This document shows, one piece after another, positions 1 through 8,814 of a stretch of DNA of 64,000 nucleotides. The notes below the pieces were generated by a model, which searched no databases, was not told the origin of the DNA, and saw nothing but the letters and a program-made list of their open reading frames with translations. Origin of the DNA: Exiguobacterium sp. SL-9 (lineage in GTDB: Bacteria; Bacillota; Bacilli; Exiguobacteriales; Exiguobacteriaceae). Where the stretch lies: the NCBI RefSeq assembly GCF_004336985.1, contig NZ_SJUO01000007.1, positions 1-64,000 of the forward strand, given 5' to 3'. Made by a program: the position numbers and the translations under genes. Positions within the stretch are counted from its first letter, which is position 1. Each line of letters begins with the position of its first letter.

Positions 1-69
1 ATAAATAAGACGTAACTCTGATTCACTAAATACAGTTGAAGAGCTTCATTACAGGCTGTTCAGAAGTTT

Positions 70-303
70 TCACGGTACAATATATGACTGCTCGGTCATG
101 AATAACGTCACCACCTTTCTCCGAGATACAACATAAGTAATATCTCGGAGAATATAGTAGTCCTTTTCAAACATAGAATACGAAATGTCGGCACGTGATA
201 ACTCTTGATTGATAAACTGTTCCATAAAGCTTAATGAATAATCAGAACCGATTCGCTCACGAAATCGGTTCACTGCATGTTTAGACAAAGTTAGTGACAT
301 CAT
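70..303 (-). CDS. Small hypothetical protein, second gene of leader operon
   Basis: A 77-residue protein of unknown function. I chose the ATG at 303 because a good ribosome binding site (GGAGGG) lies 10 bases upstream; a longer frame reaching 378 lacks one. Residues near the N-terminus read HAVNRFRERI, a pattern seen in small phage and plasmid proteins of unknown role. The start overlaps the end of the upstream gene by about 20 bases, so the two are probably translationally coupled. No catalytic motif, signal peptide or membrane segment is visible. Confidence 0.6.
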   Translation of the reverse strand: MMSLTLSKHAVNRFRERIGSDYSLSFMEQFINQELSRADISYSMFEKDYYILRDITYVVSRRKVVTLFMTEQSYIVP

Positions 304-931
304 ATACTTCGCGCCCTCCGTGTCGATGATAATGAACAGCATGACTGTGCAAAGTGTACACTGGTCGATTTTGGGCAACGCACCATTTAATCAAGGATTC
401 AATGAATTGAATTGCGTTGCGGTTGAGCTCAGGGTATTCGAGTAGAATCTCATAATCCGGAATGAGTAGAACTTGCGACGGTATGCGCGATGTTGGTCGA
501 AATAAATACTCCGCTCCCATCACAAAGAAGTCTTCGTAGTCAATTGGTGCAGCAACTTCCGTTTTTTGACGCAAGTTATTTTTGTATTTTTGTACAAAGG
601 CCGCTACTGTGTGAGCATCAAAGTGACGTAAAATTTCGGTATTTCCGTTCAAATGTGAGCGGAATAAATTCGCGAAATGAGCTGTGGAAATAGTCGCTTC
701 TTGAGGATATACAGACGAGATGGCCTCATTCATATAGTCTCCCGCATAACGTTCTTGATTCGGTAACATGCGATGAATAAATTGATGGTACGTCAGGTGA
801 CGATTCGGATTTTGAAGGCCACTGTCAAATCGTCGACGTGAAATCACCATGACAGGTGCGTTGTGATAGGTTTCTAAAGCAGAATGGATAGGTTCGATCA
901 TGCGGATCGCTTGATTAGGTAAAGTGTTCAT
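281..931 (-). CDS. Hypothetical protein, first gene of leader operon
   Basis: A 216-residue soluble protein I do not recognise. The ATG at 931 is preceded by AAAGGAG with 8-base spacing; an in-frame TTG six codons earlier sits on that site and is unlikely to be used. It is rich in Asn, His and Arg and has no obvious motif. The roughly 400-base untranslated leader upstream carries four related hairpins, which suggests regulation at RNA or operator level. The downstream 77-residue gene overlaps its end. Confidence 0.6.
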   Translation of the reverse strand: MNTLPNQAIRMIEPIHSALETYHNAPVMVISRRRFDSGLQNPNRHLTYHQFIHRMLPNQERYAGDYMNEAISSVYPQEATISTAHFANLFRSHLNGNTEILRHFDAHTVAAFVQKYKNNLRQKTEVAAPIDYEDFFVMGAEYLFRPTSRIPSQVLLIPDYEILLEYPELNRNAIQFIESLIKWCVAQNRPVYTLHSHAVHYHRHGGREVYDVTNFV

Positions 932-975
932 TGAAGTGTCTCCTTTCAAAAGACAAGGGTATAGTTTTTAAATTC

Positions 976-1288
976 AATTCTCGGCGGTGGGAACCGCGCG
1001 CAAGTACCTTTGTGGGATGGACTGAAGAGCTATGCCTGCCCACCCAAAGTTAAAAGACTCCCTTTAGTGCACGCGATCTTTAGGGAAACACTCACCCTAG
1101 AGGAATCCATTCGCTTCTCGGCGATGTTAACCGCGCTAAGATTTTTTTATAGATCAACGTATGTTTTTAACGGAAAGTCTTAAAACATATATTAATCTCA
1201 CAAATTTTACCGGCGGCAGAAGCCGCAACAAGGACTGTCGGATTTCAAACTTTTTATTCACTTCTCGCCGGCGGTAGCCGGACCAAGG
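976..1288. repeat. Four related GC-rich hairpin repeats in a leader region
   Basis: Four imperfect inverted repeats of about 27-33 bases lie near 976-1004, 1108-1140, 1210-1236 and 1261-1288. On the plus strand the shared core is roughly CGGCGGTGGnAACCGCGC followed by CAAG, and three copies are preceded by TTCTCG. Between the first two copies are further stems (CTTTGTGGG paired with CCCAAAG, and CCCTTTAG near CTTTAGGG). The block lies downstream of the rolling-circle rep gene and is the 5' leader of the 931-70 operon. It might be a structured RNA leader, an operator array or a replication element; sequence alone does not decide. Confidence 0.6.
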
Positions 1289-1298
1289 CATACAAAAA

Positions 1299-1337
1299 GA
1301 GGATGAGATCGCCTGTACATAAGGCAATCCCATCCTT
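1299..1337 (-). terminator. Terminator of rolling-circle rep gene
   Basis: An inverted repeat pairs AGGATGAGAT and GCCT with AGGC and ATCCCATCCT, with single mismatches, around a short loop. It lies just past the stop of the Rep_1 gene. A run of A residues on the plus strand becomes a U-run in the minus-strand transcript. Confidence 0.7.
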
Positions 1338-1348
1338 CACTCGATACG

Positions 1349-2257
1349 TTATGAACAACTCTGATAGTTCTGAGTTTCTGTAGACCATACATAGACATCT
1401 TTTTGCATGGTCATTCCGCAAACTTCACATGTGCCATCAGATTTATCTTTCTTAGCTCTCACCACTTTTAATGTCTCTTTTAAATTCCCTCCAAAAGCAA
1501 TGATTCTCCGTTTGAAAAGAGCTTCTTCATATACTTGAAAATCACCCTGTCTCAAAATACTGGATAAATCATTCACTTTCATAGGGTACTTACACACTTC
1601 TAAAATAGCCCCCACCAGTCCTTTAGAACTCTGTTGTGTTTTTGATTTCACGCGACGCACGTCAACTATAGGATCATAATCGACATTCAAACTTTCTTTC
1701 CACAACCGCTGCCATTCTTTTTGGGATATATAGTACTTACCTGAAAAGTAAGACGCATTTGTATTAATCAACACATGAAAATGGGGATGATACGTCTGCT
1801 CTTCTTTGTTATAGGTAAGTTCAAAAGCACGAAACCAACCTTTCACTGCAGTTCTAAATGATTTTCGCTGAGAGAATCGTTGCCAACTTCTCATCATATT
1901 ATCGATCTCTCCAGCTAACTCGCTCACTTCACAATTTCGAATCGTTAACGTTAAAAATATCCAATTTTCTTGCCTTACTCCATTGTCATGGAGATCATCT
2001 ACTACCAGACGTAATTCTTGCCCAAGGACATGAGATCGATGAACTGTACATGTCGGACAAAAGCGATTCTTACAATACTGAATTCTTACTTTAGATTGAG
2101 CCTCATGTTCTCCACAGTGACTGTGCATTATGACGTCACTACACTGCTGAAGTGACTCCGCAGCATTGTGCTTCCCAATGTTATGATATTCATCAGCGAG
2201 TCGCTGTTGGGTTGTTTGAAATTGTTTAAAAGACTTGTATCTTGCTGTATTACTCAA
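1349..2257 (-). CDS. rep: Rolling-circle replication initiator, Rep_1/HUH family
   Basis: A 302-residue protein with the hallmarks of Rep_1 (pUB110-type) HUH endonucleases, which nick one strand at a double-strand origin and stay covalently bound through a tyrosine. Visible motifs are a Cys cluster CKNRFCPTC (62-70), the hydrophobic motif FLTLTIRN (101-108), the metal-binding HPHFH (157-161) and the likely catalytic Tyr224 in CKYPMK. A C-terminal CxxC (CEVCG) may bind zinc. Start is TTG with GAGGTG upstream. A rolling-circle initiator on an iteron plasmid this size is unusual; it may be a captured small plasmid or an auxiliary replicon. I found no matching double-strand origin. Confidence 0.85.
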   Translation of the reverse strand: MSNTARYKSFKQFQTTQQRLADEYHNIGKHNAAESLQQCSDVIMHSHCGEHEAQSKVRIQYCKNRFCPTCTVHRSHVLGQELRLVVDDLHDNGVRQENWIFLTLTIRNCEVSELAGEIDNMMRSWQRFSQRKSFRTAVKGWFRAFELTYNKEEQTYHPHFHVLINTNASYFSGKYYISQKEWQRLWKESLNVDYDPIVDVRRVKSKTQQSSKGLVGAILEVCKYPMKVNDLSSILRQGDFQVYEEALFKRRIIAFGGNLKETLKVVRAKKDKSDGTCEVCGMTMQKDVYVWSTETQNYQSCS

Positions 2258-2383
2258 ATAGACACCTCATAAAAATGTAATTTTTTTCTTTTATTATAAT
2301 ATCAGAAAAGTATTTTACCCAATTTTATAAATGTCTGTAAACTATTGATTATTTTTCGAGATGTGTAGAGCCAATTAATGTAT

Positions 2384-3037
2384 TCATTTCACTTTTAAAA
2401 TATTTGCTGCAGTCTCCGGCATATCATGTCCATTATCAATAATTAAATACACTGTTTTGGCTTGAAAAGGAGTGGTTTCTATAAAATGAATCAAACTCTC
2501 AACTGATAGTTCAAACTCTTTTTCGAGCACATCAAAAAATTGAGACGTACTAATGCTAAATAGCAAAGATACTCCTTTGTAATCCTTCTGCGCTTTATTT
2601 AACATATTTTGTTTTGTCTCATTCATGTAGTATTCTGCTCGTTGCTTCAATCCAGAATAATCCGTTACTCGACCGTGACTATATCCAACATCATTTAACC
2701 CTTTTGCGATTTCCATATTTCTTTGACCTTCTTGAAACGCGCTAACCTCAAACTTCTCTTCATACCCATGTTGATCTTTCACTATAAAATCATATCCTTG
2801 CTTTCCTAAAATCAGTTTTACTTTTGATGCAGGAGGAAAATGTGGAGATAATGAAAATAGATATGCGGGCACAAGCTCTTCGTTAAACTTTTTAAAGATA
2901 CCAGTACCAGAACGAGCTAACTTCAGAGCCTCTTTATCCTCTTTCAGAGAATCTACAACATAGTCAAAATATAGTTGCATCTCATAAGGTGTTCGATACT
3001 GTGAAAGCTCTTTTAAAATGTCAAACTGCTGCTGCAT
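2384..3037 (-). CDS. Hypothetical protein divergent from nuclease-helicase gene
   Basis: A 217-residue soluble protein, ATG start after GAGGGGAG. I do not recognise it. The middle (about residues 72-100) reads KLILGKQGYDFIV and then EKFEVSAF, an Asp followed by a strand with Glu that faintly recalls a PD-(D/E)XK core without the usual Lys. Its start lies 63 bases from the divergent nuclease-helicase gene, so the two could share regulation and may work together in defence. That link is inferred from position only. Confidence 0.65.
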   Translation of the reverse strand: MQQQFDILKELSQYRTPYEMQLYFDYVVDSLKEDKEALKLARSGTGIFKKFNEELVPAYLFSLSPHFPPASKVKLILGKQGYDFIVKDQHGYEEKFEVSAFQEGQRNMEIAKGLNDVGYSHGRVTDYSGLKQRAEYYMNETKQNMLNKAQKDYKGVSLLFSISTSQFFDVLEKEFELSVESLIHFIETTPFQAKTVYLIIDNGHDMPETAANILKVK

Positions 3038-3100
3038 ACTCTTACTCCCCTCTTAACTAGCACTTTCAATTTATTAACTATCCGTATAGGAGTGAATAAC

Positions 3101-4912
3101 ATGAACCATGGTTGGTCAGGATCGATACAAGAATTTTTAGCTGTTTCACAGGACTCATTTCTTCAGCGGTTACAACGAACAATCCCAGACGCATCGGAAA
3201 GTCAGATTAAGGCTTGGGTCGATTCATTTCATAAATTACAAGTGCTGTTTTATACTTTTCCTAATTTGAAAGGTTCACTTATTTTTGAGTATCAGTTAAT
3301 TCGAGGAGGTGGGCGACGACCCGATGTCATCCTGTTAATCGAACATCATTTAATTGTCATTGAGTGCAAAAGTTACAATGAAGTCTCCCAGGCAGAGCTC
3401 ATTCAAACTTCCCTTTATGTTCGTGACCTTGCAAACTACCATTCTGCAGTTTTAGCATCTAACGTAAAAGTTTCAGGAATTTTGTTACTTACAGGTGATA
3501 CGAGTGATCGCGTGACAAACGATCCAAACCACAATATTTTCATTGCTTCACTTATTGGTTTATCTCGAGTAATCCAAAAAATAAGCAAAGAAAATCATTC
3601 TCAAGTATTAAGTCTGAGTGATTTTCTATCGGGTCACTATCAACCCTCCCCATCTGTTTTGGAAGCCGCTCGTTCAATCATGAAGAATGAAGAGTTACCT
3701 CGTGTTCGAGCCCTACAAAGTTCAAATTTTGAAAGTGTTCATGAAACAATACAAGGCATTATTCACCATGCGCAAGCACATCATGAACATCACCTCGTTT
3801 TAGTAACCGGCGAGCCCGGTGCAGGTAAAACTTACTTAGGGATGTTAGTGGCTCATGAATTTGATAATGCGGTATATCTGACAGGAAATGGCCCACTAGT
3901 AGACGTATTACAAGATACACTCCAAAATGAGACATTTGTACAAAGTCTTTATAATTACAAGATGGAGTATTTGAAGCATGAACGCGTCCTTTACGAACAA
4001 ATCATTATTTTTGATGAAGCACAGCGGGCGTGGGATGCGAATAAGGTAGACGCGTCCTTAGAGAAAACAACAGTTGGAAAGCGTCAATTAAGCGAACCCG
4101 ATATTATCATGAATATTGCTACGCAGGGTAAACCTTGGAGCGTGACAATCGGACTCGTTGGTGAAGGACAGGAAATATACTCGGGAGAAGAAGGTGGGCT
4201 TCCTTTATGGAATCAAGCTATTGAAGGTAAGAATGTAATCGTCCACTACAAAGATCCCGCTTCCTTATTTAAACATGCTATGCACATTTCTAAAGAGGAA
4301 CATCTTCACTTAAATACGTCTTTACGATCACATACTGCGCTAAACTATTCGAACTTCGTCTCCAGTTTCATTGAAGGAAACTTCGCAGAGGCTTTAGCAT
4401 TTACTCAGGATCTAGACACTTCACACTTCCACTTGCGCGTAACACGCGATTTGGATAAAGCCCTATCCGTGATCAATGAGTTGTATACTGACGATTTCAA
4501 AACAGTAGGAGTAGTGTATGCAAGTGGACGGGATCATCAAAAACATGTTACAGCTCTTCCATGGAACTCACGCTATGAAAAACCCTCAAAAATCGTGCAA
4601 TTTTTTAATAAACCGGACTCAGAATATCACTGTAGAACACTGAATTATGCTATTACAGAGTTTCAGTCGCAAGGACTTGAACTCGATTTTGCTCTCTTAC
4701 ATTGGGATGATGATTTCTACATAAAAGATAGTGAGTGGCGTGGTCAATACTTCCAAAAAAATGTGGAGCACCCGCTTCAAATCAAACGCAATGCTTATCG
4801 TGTAAATTTAACGCGCGGCCGTGATGGAATTATTGTATACATTCCATCAAAATCAATACTTGATGAAACATGGTACATGCTCACGAAAAATTTAAAAATT
4901 CCAGAGCTATAA
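3101..4912 (+). CDS. Nuclease-helicase fusion (PD-(D/E)XK plus DUF2075), Nhi-like
   Basis: About 603 residues. The N-terminal part has a restriction-endonuclease-like core, RRPDVILLI then VIECKSY (about 74-93), giving the Asp and ExK of PD-(D/E)XK nucleases. A P-loop ATPase follows, with TGEPGAGKT (about 236) and FDEAQRAW (about 303), resembling DUF2075 or superfamily 1 helicases. This layout matches single-protein phage defence enzymes such as staphylococcal Nhi, in which nuclease and helicase activities are joined. The ATG at 3101 is used because GGAG lies 6-9 bases upstream; a GTG at 3092 overlaps that site. Followed by a strong terminator. Defence function is inferred from architecture. 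Confidence 0.8.
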   Translation: MNHGWSGSIQEFLAVSQDSFLQRLQRTIPDASESQIKAWVDSFHKLQVLFYTFPNLKGSLIFEYQLIRGGGRRPDVILLIEHHLIVIECKSYNEVSQAELIQTSLYVRDLANYHSAVLASNVKVSGILLLTGDTSDRVTNDPNHNIFIASLIGLSRVIQKISKENHSQVLSLSDFLSGHYQPSPSVLEAARSIMKNEELPRVRALQSSNFESVHETIQGIIHHAQAHHEHHLVLVTGEPGAGKTYLGMLVAHEFDNAVYLTGNGPLVDVLQDTLQNETFVQSLYNYKMEYLKHERVLYEQIIIFDEAQRAWDANKVDASLEKTTVGKRQLSEPDIIMNIATQGKPWSVTIGLVGEGQEIYSGEEGGLPLWNQAIEGKNVIVHYKDPASLFKHAMHISKEEHLHLNTSLRSHTALNYSNFVSSFIEGNFAEALAFTQDLDTSHFHLRVTRDLDKALSVINELYTDDFKTVGVVYASGRDHQKHVTALPWNSRYEKPSKIVQFFNKPDSEYHCRTLNYAITEFQSQGLELDFALLHWDDDFYIKDSEWRGQYFQKNVEHPLQIKRNAYRVNLTRGRDGIIVYIPSKSILDETWYMLTKNLKIPEL

Positions 4913-4946
4913 AAGTATACGCTATTGATGAATAGCGTATACTTTT
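4912..4946 (+). terminator. Terminator after nuclease-helicase gene
   Basis: AAAAGTATACGCTATT pairs with AATAGCGTATACTTTTT around a four-base loop, a near-perfect symmetric stem starting at the stop codon of the nuclease-helicase gene. Confidence 0.85.
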
Positions 4947-5001
4947 TCACTAGGCATTGGGGTTAGATCCAACAAAATCATTCTACCGTTGATATAAAAC
5001 A

Positions 5002-5015
5002 TTTCGACGTCGAAA
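5002..5015. repeat. 14-bp palindrome shared with par-operon upstream region
   Basis: TTTCGACGTCGAAA is a perfect palindrome in the gap between the nuclease-helicase and membrane-protein genes, followed at once by GTATAC. Thirteen of its 14 bases recur at 11206-11218 upstream of the parA operon, again beside GTATAC. It may be a binding site for a plasmid DNA-binding protein such as a partition adaptor. The rest of 4947-5190 shows nothing else I can name. Confidence 0.45.
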
Positions 5016-5190
5016 GTATACAACGAATAATATTAGTATGTTTTTGAAAAGATGCGAGACTGAACATATTTAGTATAGGCTTCTAATTCACTAAACTAAA
5101 TTGACTACTTAGTTTTCGTTGAAACTTTATCTGATTACACTTCGTATTAAAAAAGTGAATTAATATCTTTTACTAAAGGCGGGAGTATTA

Positions 5191-5979
5191 TTGAAAGTCG
5201 ATAAAATTCTTAAACATCACATGACTTCTTTAAAAGAGTATTCTAAGAATCCAGATTATAGCGTGAAAAAAAGTAAGACCTTTATATTCTCTTTAGCCTC
5301 CATCTTTTTATTTTCAATTGTTAGTTCCATTACGAGCTATAATATTGAAAACTTGACCAGCATGGCTCCTATATGGTCTTTGCTTGCCATACTTATGCTG
5401 TTTTTACTTCTAGCCTTGATTATTTATTTTGATAAAAGACTTAATAAAGAGTACGAACGGTTCCAAAAGATAAAATTAGACAAATTAATTTACAAGTACA
5501 AAATATATATTCAAAAAGAACTTCAGATGTTTTCTTCTGATGAAGTAAAAAACCTTTCTAATTTTGTGAAAGAAGAAGCAATTCAAAAGAGTAAATCTAC
5601 TTCAATCAACTACGCATTATTTTCAATTTTCATTGCCATTTCTTTACCTCTAATAATTAATTTTACAAATGAAGAAAACAGACAATACTGGCTCATAATT
5701 TTTATTGTTATCTTTTTCCCATCCTTTTTCAGCTACGTTTTATATCAAAAAACTAAACAATTCTTTTATACGACCAAAAAAGAGCGTACTCTAGAGTTAG
5801 TAAGTATCTTACAAGAGATTTATCTTGATTTATTGAAAGAAGAAAAACAAAAGCAATTAAATACAATAGAATCAAAAACAGCTAACGCGAATGAGTTATA
5901 TTCAATACATTATACAGCTAATGAAATTCCACCTAATAAGTCGACATTTAAAAGTACTAGAAAAAATAAGAAAAAGTAA
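5191..5979 (+). CDS. Membrane protein with four predicted helices, unknown function
   Basis: A 262-residue protein starting with TTG, with GGCGGGAG upstream. Four hydrophobic stretches are visible (about 28-50, 58-80, 140-160 and 166-187), in two pairs separated by a charged segment (about 85-135). The tail is Lys/Glu-rich and probably cytoplasmic. It is strongly AT-rich and stands alone between the nuclease-helicase and the coiled-coil gene. I recognise no family. A membrane effector of a defence locus is possible but unsupported. Confidence 0.6.
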   Translation: MKVDKILKHHMTSLKEYSKNPDYSVKKSKTFIFSLASIFLFSIVSSITSYNIENLTSMAPIWSLLAILMLFLLLALIIYFDKRLNKEYERFQKIKLDKLIYKYKIYIQKELQMFSSDEVKNLSNFVKEEAIQKSKSTSINYALFSIFIAISLPLIINFTNEENRQYWLIIFIVIFFPSFFSYVLYQKTKQFFYTTKKERTLELVSILQEIYLDLLKEEKQKQLNTIESKTANANELYSIHYTANEIPPNKSTFKSTRKNKKK

Positions 5980-6125
5980 AAGAGAATATTTCATTCACTA
6001 GGTAAGTTGAGGAGTTTAGTAGACTCAATGATCAATTCGAAAGATACAATATAAATACGAAGTGAAACAAAAAAATCATTGATATGTATAAATATTTGTA
6101 AAAAATGATATGGAGTGAAGACTAT

Positions 6126-6872
6126 ATGGCCTCAAACGAAACAAAAGTAAAATCATTTCGTGTCTCACAAGAAGTGACCGAACATATTCAACGTCTGATG
6201 GAGGAACGACAGCTCACTACTAACCAGCTGTTCGAAGAATTCATTCAATTAGCCAATAAACAAGCTCCAGACCCTTTAATTGATGAGGAGAACAGCGTGC
6301 TAGAGTCGACGTTGAATCAAATTGTGGCCCTCTTTAACGAGCGCGCGACTCGACTCGAGCGACAACAATCAGAAACCCGACGAATCAATTCTAAATATAT
6401 AGAGACGATACGTGAACTTGAACAAAGCATCGTCGCTGAAAGTGACGAGCTTAAAATGGAGTACGATAAGAAAATCGCGTTATTTCATGAGGAACGGGCC
6501 GAGCTTGAAAATCAAATAACACAACTTTCTGAGGAAAAGACACTCCTTCAATCCACATTAGATTCAGAACAAAAGGCTTTCAAAGAAGAATTGAAGGTAC
6601 ATAAGAAATTGATTTTTGATCTGGAAGGTAAAGTGAAGCAGCTCGAAGATGAACGTACTCAACTCAATCGTCAAAATCAAAGCTTGATGGACGTGGTCGA
6701 CGATTTAAAAGGACGAACTCGTCGTTCAGATCAGTTGGAAGAAGAAAATCAAAAGCTGCACCTTGAGGTTCAACTTTTACGTCGTGAGAAAGAAGCATTC
6801 GAAAATCGCATGAAAGAACAGATTGAACTTGCTGTCCTTCGCGAACGAAACAATCAGCCAGACAACTCTTAA
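6126..6872 (+). CDS. DNA-binding coiled-coil protein, KfrA-like layout
   Basis: About 248 residues. The first 45 (KVKSFRVSQEVTEHIQRLM...) resemble a small ribbon-helix-helix or helix-turn-helix DNA-binding head. Residues about 60-240 are an almost continuous Glu/Lys/Arg/Leu coiled coil. Such head-plus-long-coil proteins (KfrA-type) occur on low-copy plasmids, where they bind their own promoter and assist partition. The ATG at 6126 has TGGAGTG upstream and fits better than the ATG at 6105. It ends in a strong terminator and lies near the partition operon. The role is inferred from shape, not from a specific family match. Confidence 0.6.
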   Translation: MASNETKVKSFRVSQEVTEHIQRLMEERQLTTNQLFEEFIQLANKQAPDPLIDEENSVLESTLNQIVALFNERATRLERQQSETRRINSKYIETIRELEQSIVAESDELKMEYDKKIALFHEERAELENQITQLSEEKTLLQSTLDSEQKAFKEELKVHKKLIFDLEGKVKQLEDERTQLNRQNQSLMDVVDDLKGRTRRSDQLEEENQKLHLEVQLLRREKEAFENRMKEQIELAVLRERNNQPDNS

Positions 6873-6882
6873 ATCAACAAAA

Positions 6883-6926
6883 AAGGTACCTTATTCATTC
6901 TGATGCGAATGAACGAGGTACCTTTT
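6883..6926. terminator. Terminator after coiled-coil gene
   Basis: GGTACC and TTCATTC pair with GAATGAA and GGTACC around a short loop, flanked by A-rich and T-rich runs, so it could serve both strands. Confidence 0.85.
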
Positions 6927-6983
6927 CTTTTTATACGATCCTATTCTAACCAATCATTGCTTAGAATGAGCGAGTAGTTACAA

Positions 6984-7334
6984 TTAAGATTTCATGCGCA
7001 ATCCGTGAGTTTTAAATCGGTTACGCTTTTCTTCTAATTTTACTTTCATATCTACCGAGAACGCACTTTCGGGAGTATTGTAGGCACGTCGCGCTGCCAT
7101 ACTAAGCATTTTGGCCACATCTTCCGCGCGATCTTCCTGTAAATCCATCGAGACAGCTCTCACGTACTGACGTGCTACTTCTCGATCACGTAGCGATTCA
7201 GGGACTTTCACATGACGACTTAATGCAAGGGCCAATTGAGCGGTCTCTAAGCGATAGCTTGTGCCACCTCCCTGCATGCGATTCAGTTCAATTGCTAGCT
7301 CGCTTTGCAGAAATACATTTTCCTTGTTTGTCAT
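6984..7334 (-). CDS. Hypothetical protein paired with nucleotidyltransferase-fold gene
   Basis: A 116-residue, probably all-helical basic protein (many Arg and Lys near the C-terminus). The ATG at 7334 has a near-consensus GGAGGGTG. The upstream gene ends 32 bases before it on the same strand, so the two form an operon. No motif is recognisable. Pairing with a nucleotidyltransferase-fold gene recalls some toxin-antitoxin arrangements, but here that is speculation. Confidence 0.65.
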   Translation of the reverse strand: MTNKENVFLQSELAIELNRMQGGGTSYRLETAQLALALSRHVKVPESLRDREVARQYVRAVSMDLQEDRAEDVAKMLSMAARRAYNTPESAFSVDMKVKLEEKRNRFKTHGLRMKS

Positions 7335-7366
7335 CGGTCACCCTCCTCTACTGTTCTTTTGATTAA

Positions 7367-7924
7367 TTATATACCCTTTTCCTGAAAAATTCGACTTAAG
7401 TCATGCACGTTACAAAATGGATCGTCCCACGTCATGTTACCTTTGTATTCTTCTACAAGTTCGAGAAGTTTGTCTTTATCGCAAAGTTCCAATAGGTTCG
7501 TCTTTTCGAGATCCTCTAGATCCTTTTGGCGAGAGGAGAAGATCTTGGTACATGCTAAGAGTTCAATGTCAGGGATATACACGTCAATCGCCTCAAACAG
7601 ACCCTCAATCTTATGACGGAATTCATTTTCTCTAAAGTCTTCACGAGGTGGGAACTGAATCACCCCTTCGACAATTTCAATTTCGTATTCATAAAGTGCT
7701 TCTTTCAATTCAGGTGTCACAACACCCTCCGTCACGCGAATATCAATATCTCGCGTCGGACGATACTCGGCATCTTTATTCATCATTTCAATGAAGAGAA
7801 GAATCCCTGAAGCGCCAACCACGACAAATTCGACTTCGATGTCTCTTGAGGCGCAAAACGTATCAAGAACGAGCAAGGTATCGATAATACTTTCAACGTC
7901 CTTGTATTGATTGGAGTAAGTCAT
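7367..7924 (-). CDS. Nucleotidyltransferase-fold protein, DUF6036-like
   Basis: A 185-residue protein. FVVVGASGILLF (about 34-45) followed by RPTRDIDIRV (about 56-65) fits the nucleotidyltransferase fold: a Gly/Ser loop and then an acidic DxD pair. This pattern is common in DUF6036 and AbiEii-like proteins. In some families it transfers nucleotides to RNA or protein and acts as a toxin. Start ATG with AGGAGGG. It leads a two-gene operon with the 116-residue protein downstream and lies next to the partition operon, a position that would suit plasmid maintenance. Confidence 0.65.
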   Translation of the reverse strand: MTYSNQYKDVESIIDTLLVLDTFCASRDIEVEFVVVGASGILLFIEMMNKDAEYRPTRDIDIRVTEGVVTPELKEALYEYEIEIVEGVIQFPPREDFRENEFRHKIEGLFEAIDVYIPDIELLACTKIFSSRQKDLEDLEKTNLLELCDKDKLLELVEEYKGNMTWDDPFCNVHDLSRIFQEKGI

Positions 7925-8010
7925 GTATGTCCCTCCTAATGAAAATGACCCACTCTGATCCGGTATGTTAGGAGTCTTCGTGGGCCATGATGTATTTCAC
8001 ATCTCTCAAT

Positions 8011-8814
8011 TTAATTCGTATTTAAATAGGCACTGAGAGCCCGCCGGATAATCTCATCTTCTGACACGTGTTCTTTTTGCGCGGCTTGTGTTAATCCGAC
8101 GTATAAAGGATCTGTCAAATCAGCAAAACGAATCTGTACACGCATTGGTTTCACAGATTTAGTTTCGACTTCGAGCACACGTTGTTCCTGACGTTCAATC
8201 AACATCCGTTTCACTTCACGGAGTTCTTCACGTGTCATCTCGTACACCGTCTTGTCTCCTGAAGCTGTGTAGTACTTTTTATTCTCGAGTAGCGCGAGCT
8301 TTGGATCTTCTGGCCACGACAATAACTCAGCAAGTTTCGTCGCGCTAAAATCCTGCTCGAGCGTCTTCTCCAAGATGTTCGGACCAAATGTATTCCAAAA
8401 TGAGACAAATCGATTCACTTGAGAATGTGACATGCCAATTTTGGCTAAGAAGTCTTTCCAATTTCCTTCTTCTTGTTTGAACTCTTTCTTCGTCTCAGGA
8501 TCACGGAACAGACTATTTGCGTGTGCAAGAATACGACATTTTTCGACAAAACTCGTCGCTTGAATCGCATCGATGTGGTTATAATACTGAACGATTCCAT
8601 CCATGTCCTCGGGCAGCCTCTTCGTAATGATACGTGACAATCCCGTCGCTGGGAGGGCCTGATAAGGGTTCGACACGGTCGTCGTCGCGGAGAATTCTTT
8701 CACAGCCTCGACTTGTTCCGTACGGCTATCCGTCGCTTGTTGATTCTGATTCACCGGAAGGTTGGCACTAAATGTAGAAATTTTCGGTGTATGTTTCTTT
8801 CGGTTGCGTGTCAT
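8011..8814 (-). CDS. Partition adaptor 1 with C-terminal ribbon-helix-helix
   Basis: A 267-residue protein without the classical ParB CTPase motifs. The middle (about 80-150) is helical, with KCRILAHANSLF and SHSQVNRFVSFW, resembling the DUF3102-type segment of the paralogous adaptor at 9584. The last 40 residues (DPLYVGLTQAAQKEHVSEDEI...) look like a ribbon-helix-helix DNA-binding unit. It is the last gene of the operon, and its ATG overlaps the stop of the upstream ParA by 4 bases. It is presumably the DNA-binding partner of that ParA. Function is inferred from context. Confidence 0.7.
   Translation of the reverse strand: MTRNRKKHTPKISTFSANLPVNQNQQATDSRTEQVEAVKEFSATTTVSNPYQALPATGLSRIITKRLPEDMDGIVQYYNHIDAIQATSFVEKCRILAHANSLFRDPETKKEFKQEEGNWKDFLAKIGMSHSQVNRFVSFWNTFGPNILEKTLEQDFSATKLAELLSWPEDPKLALLENKKYYTASGDKTVYEMTREELREVKRMLIERQEQRVLEVETKSVKPMRVQIRFADLTDPLYVGLTQAAQKEHVSEDEIIRRALSAYLNTN

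Noticed and set aside
981-1004. GGTGGGAACCGCG resembling the T-box core
   Set aside because: It is on the strand opposite the downstream gene, the other three copies depart from the T-box consensus, and no specifier or antiterminator stems were found.
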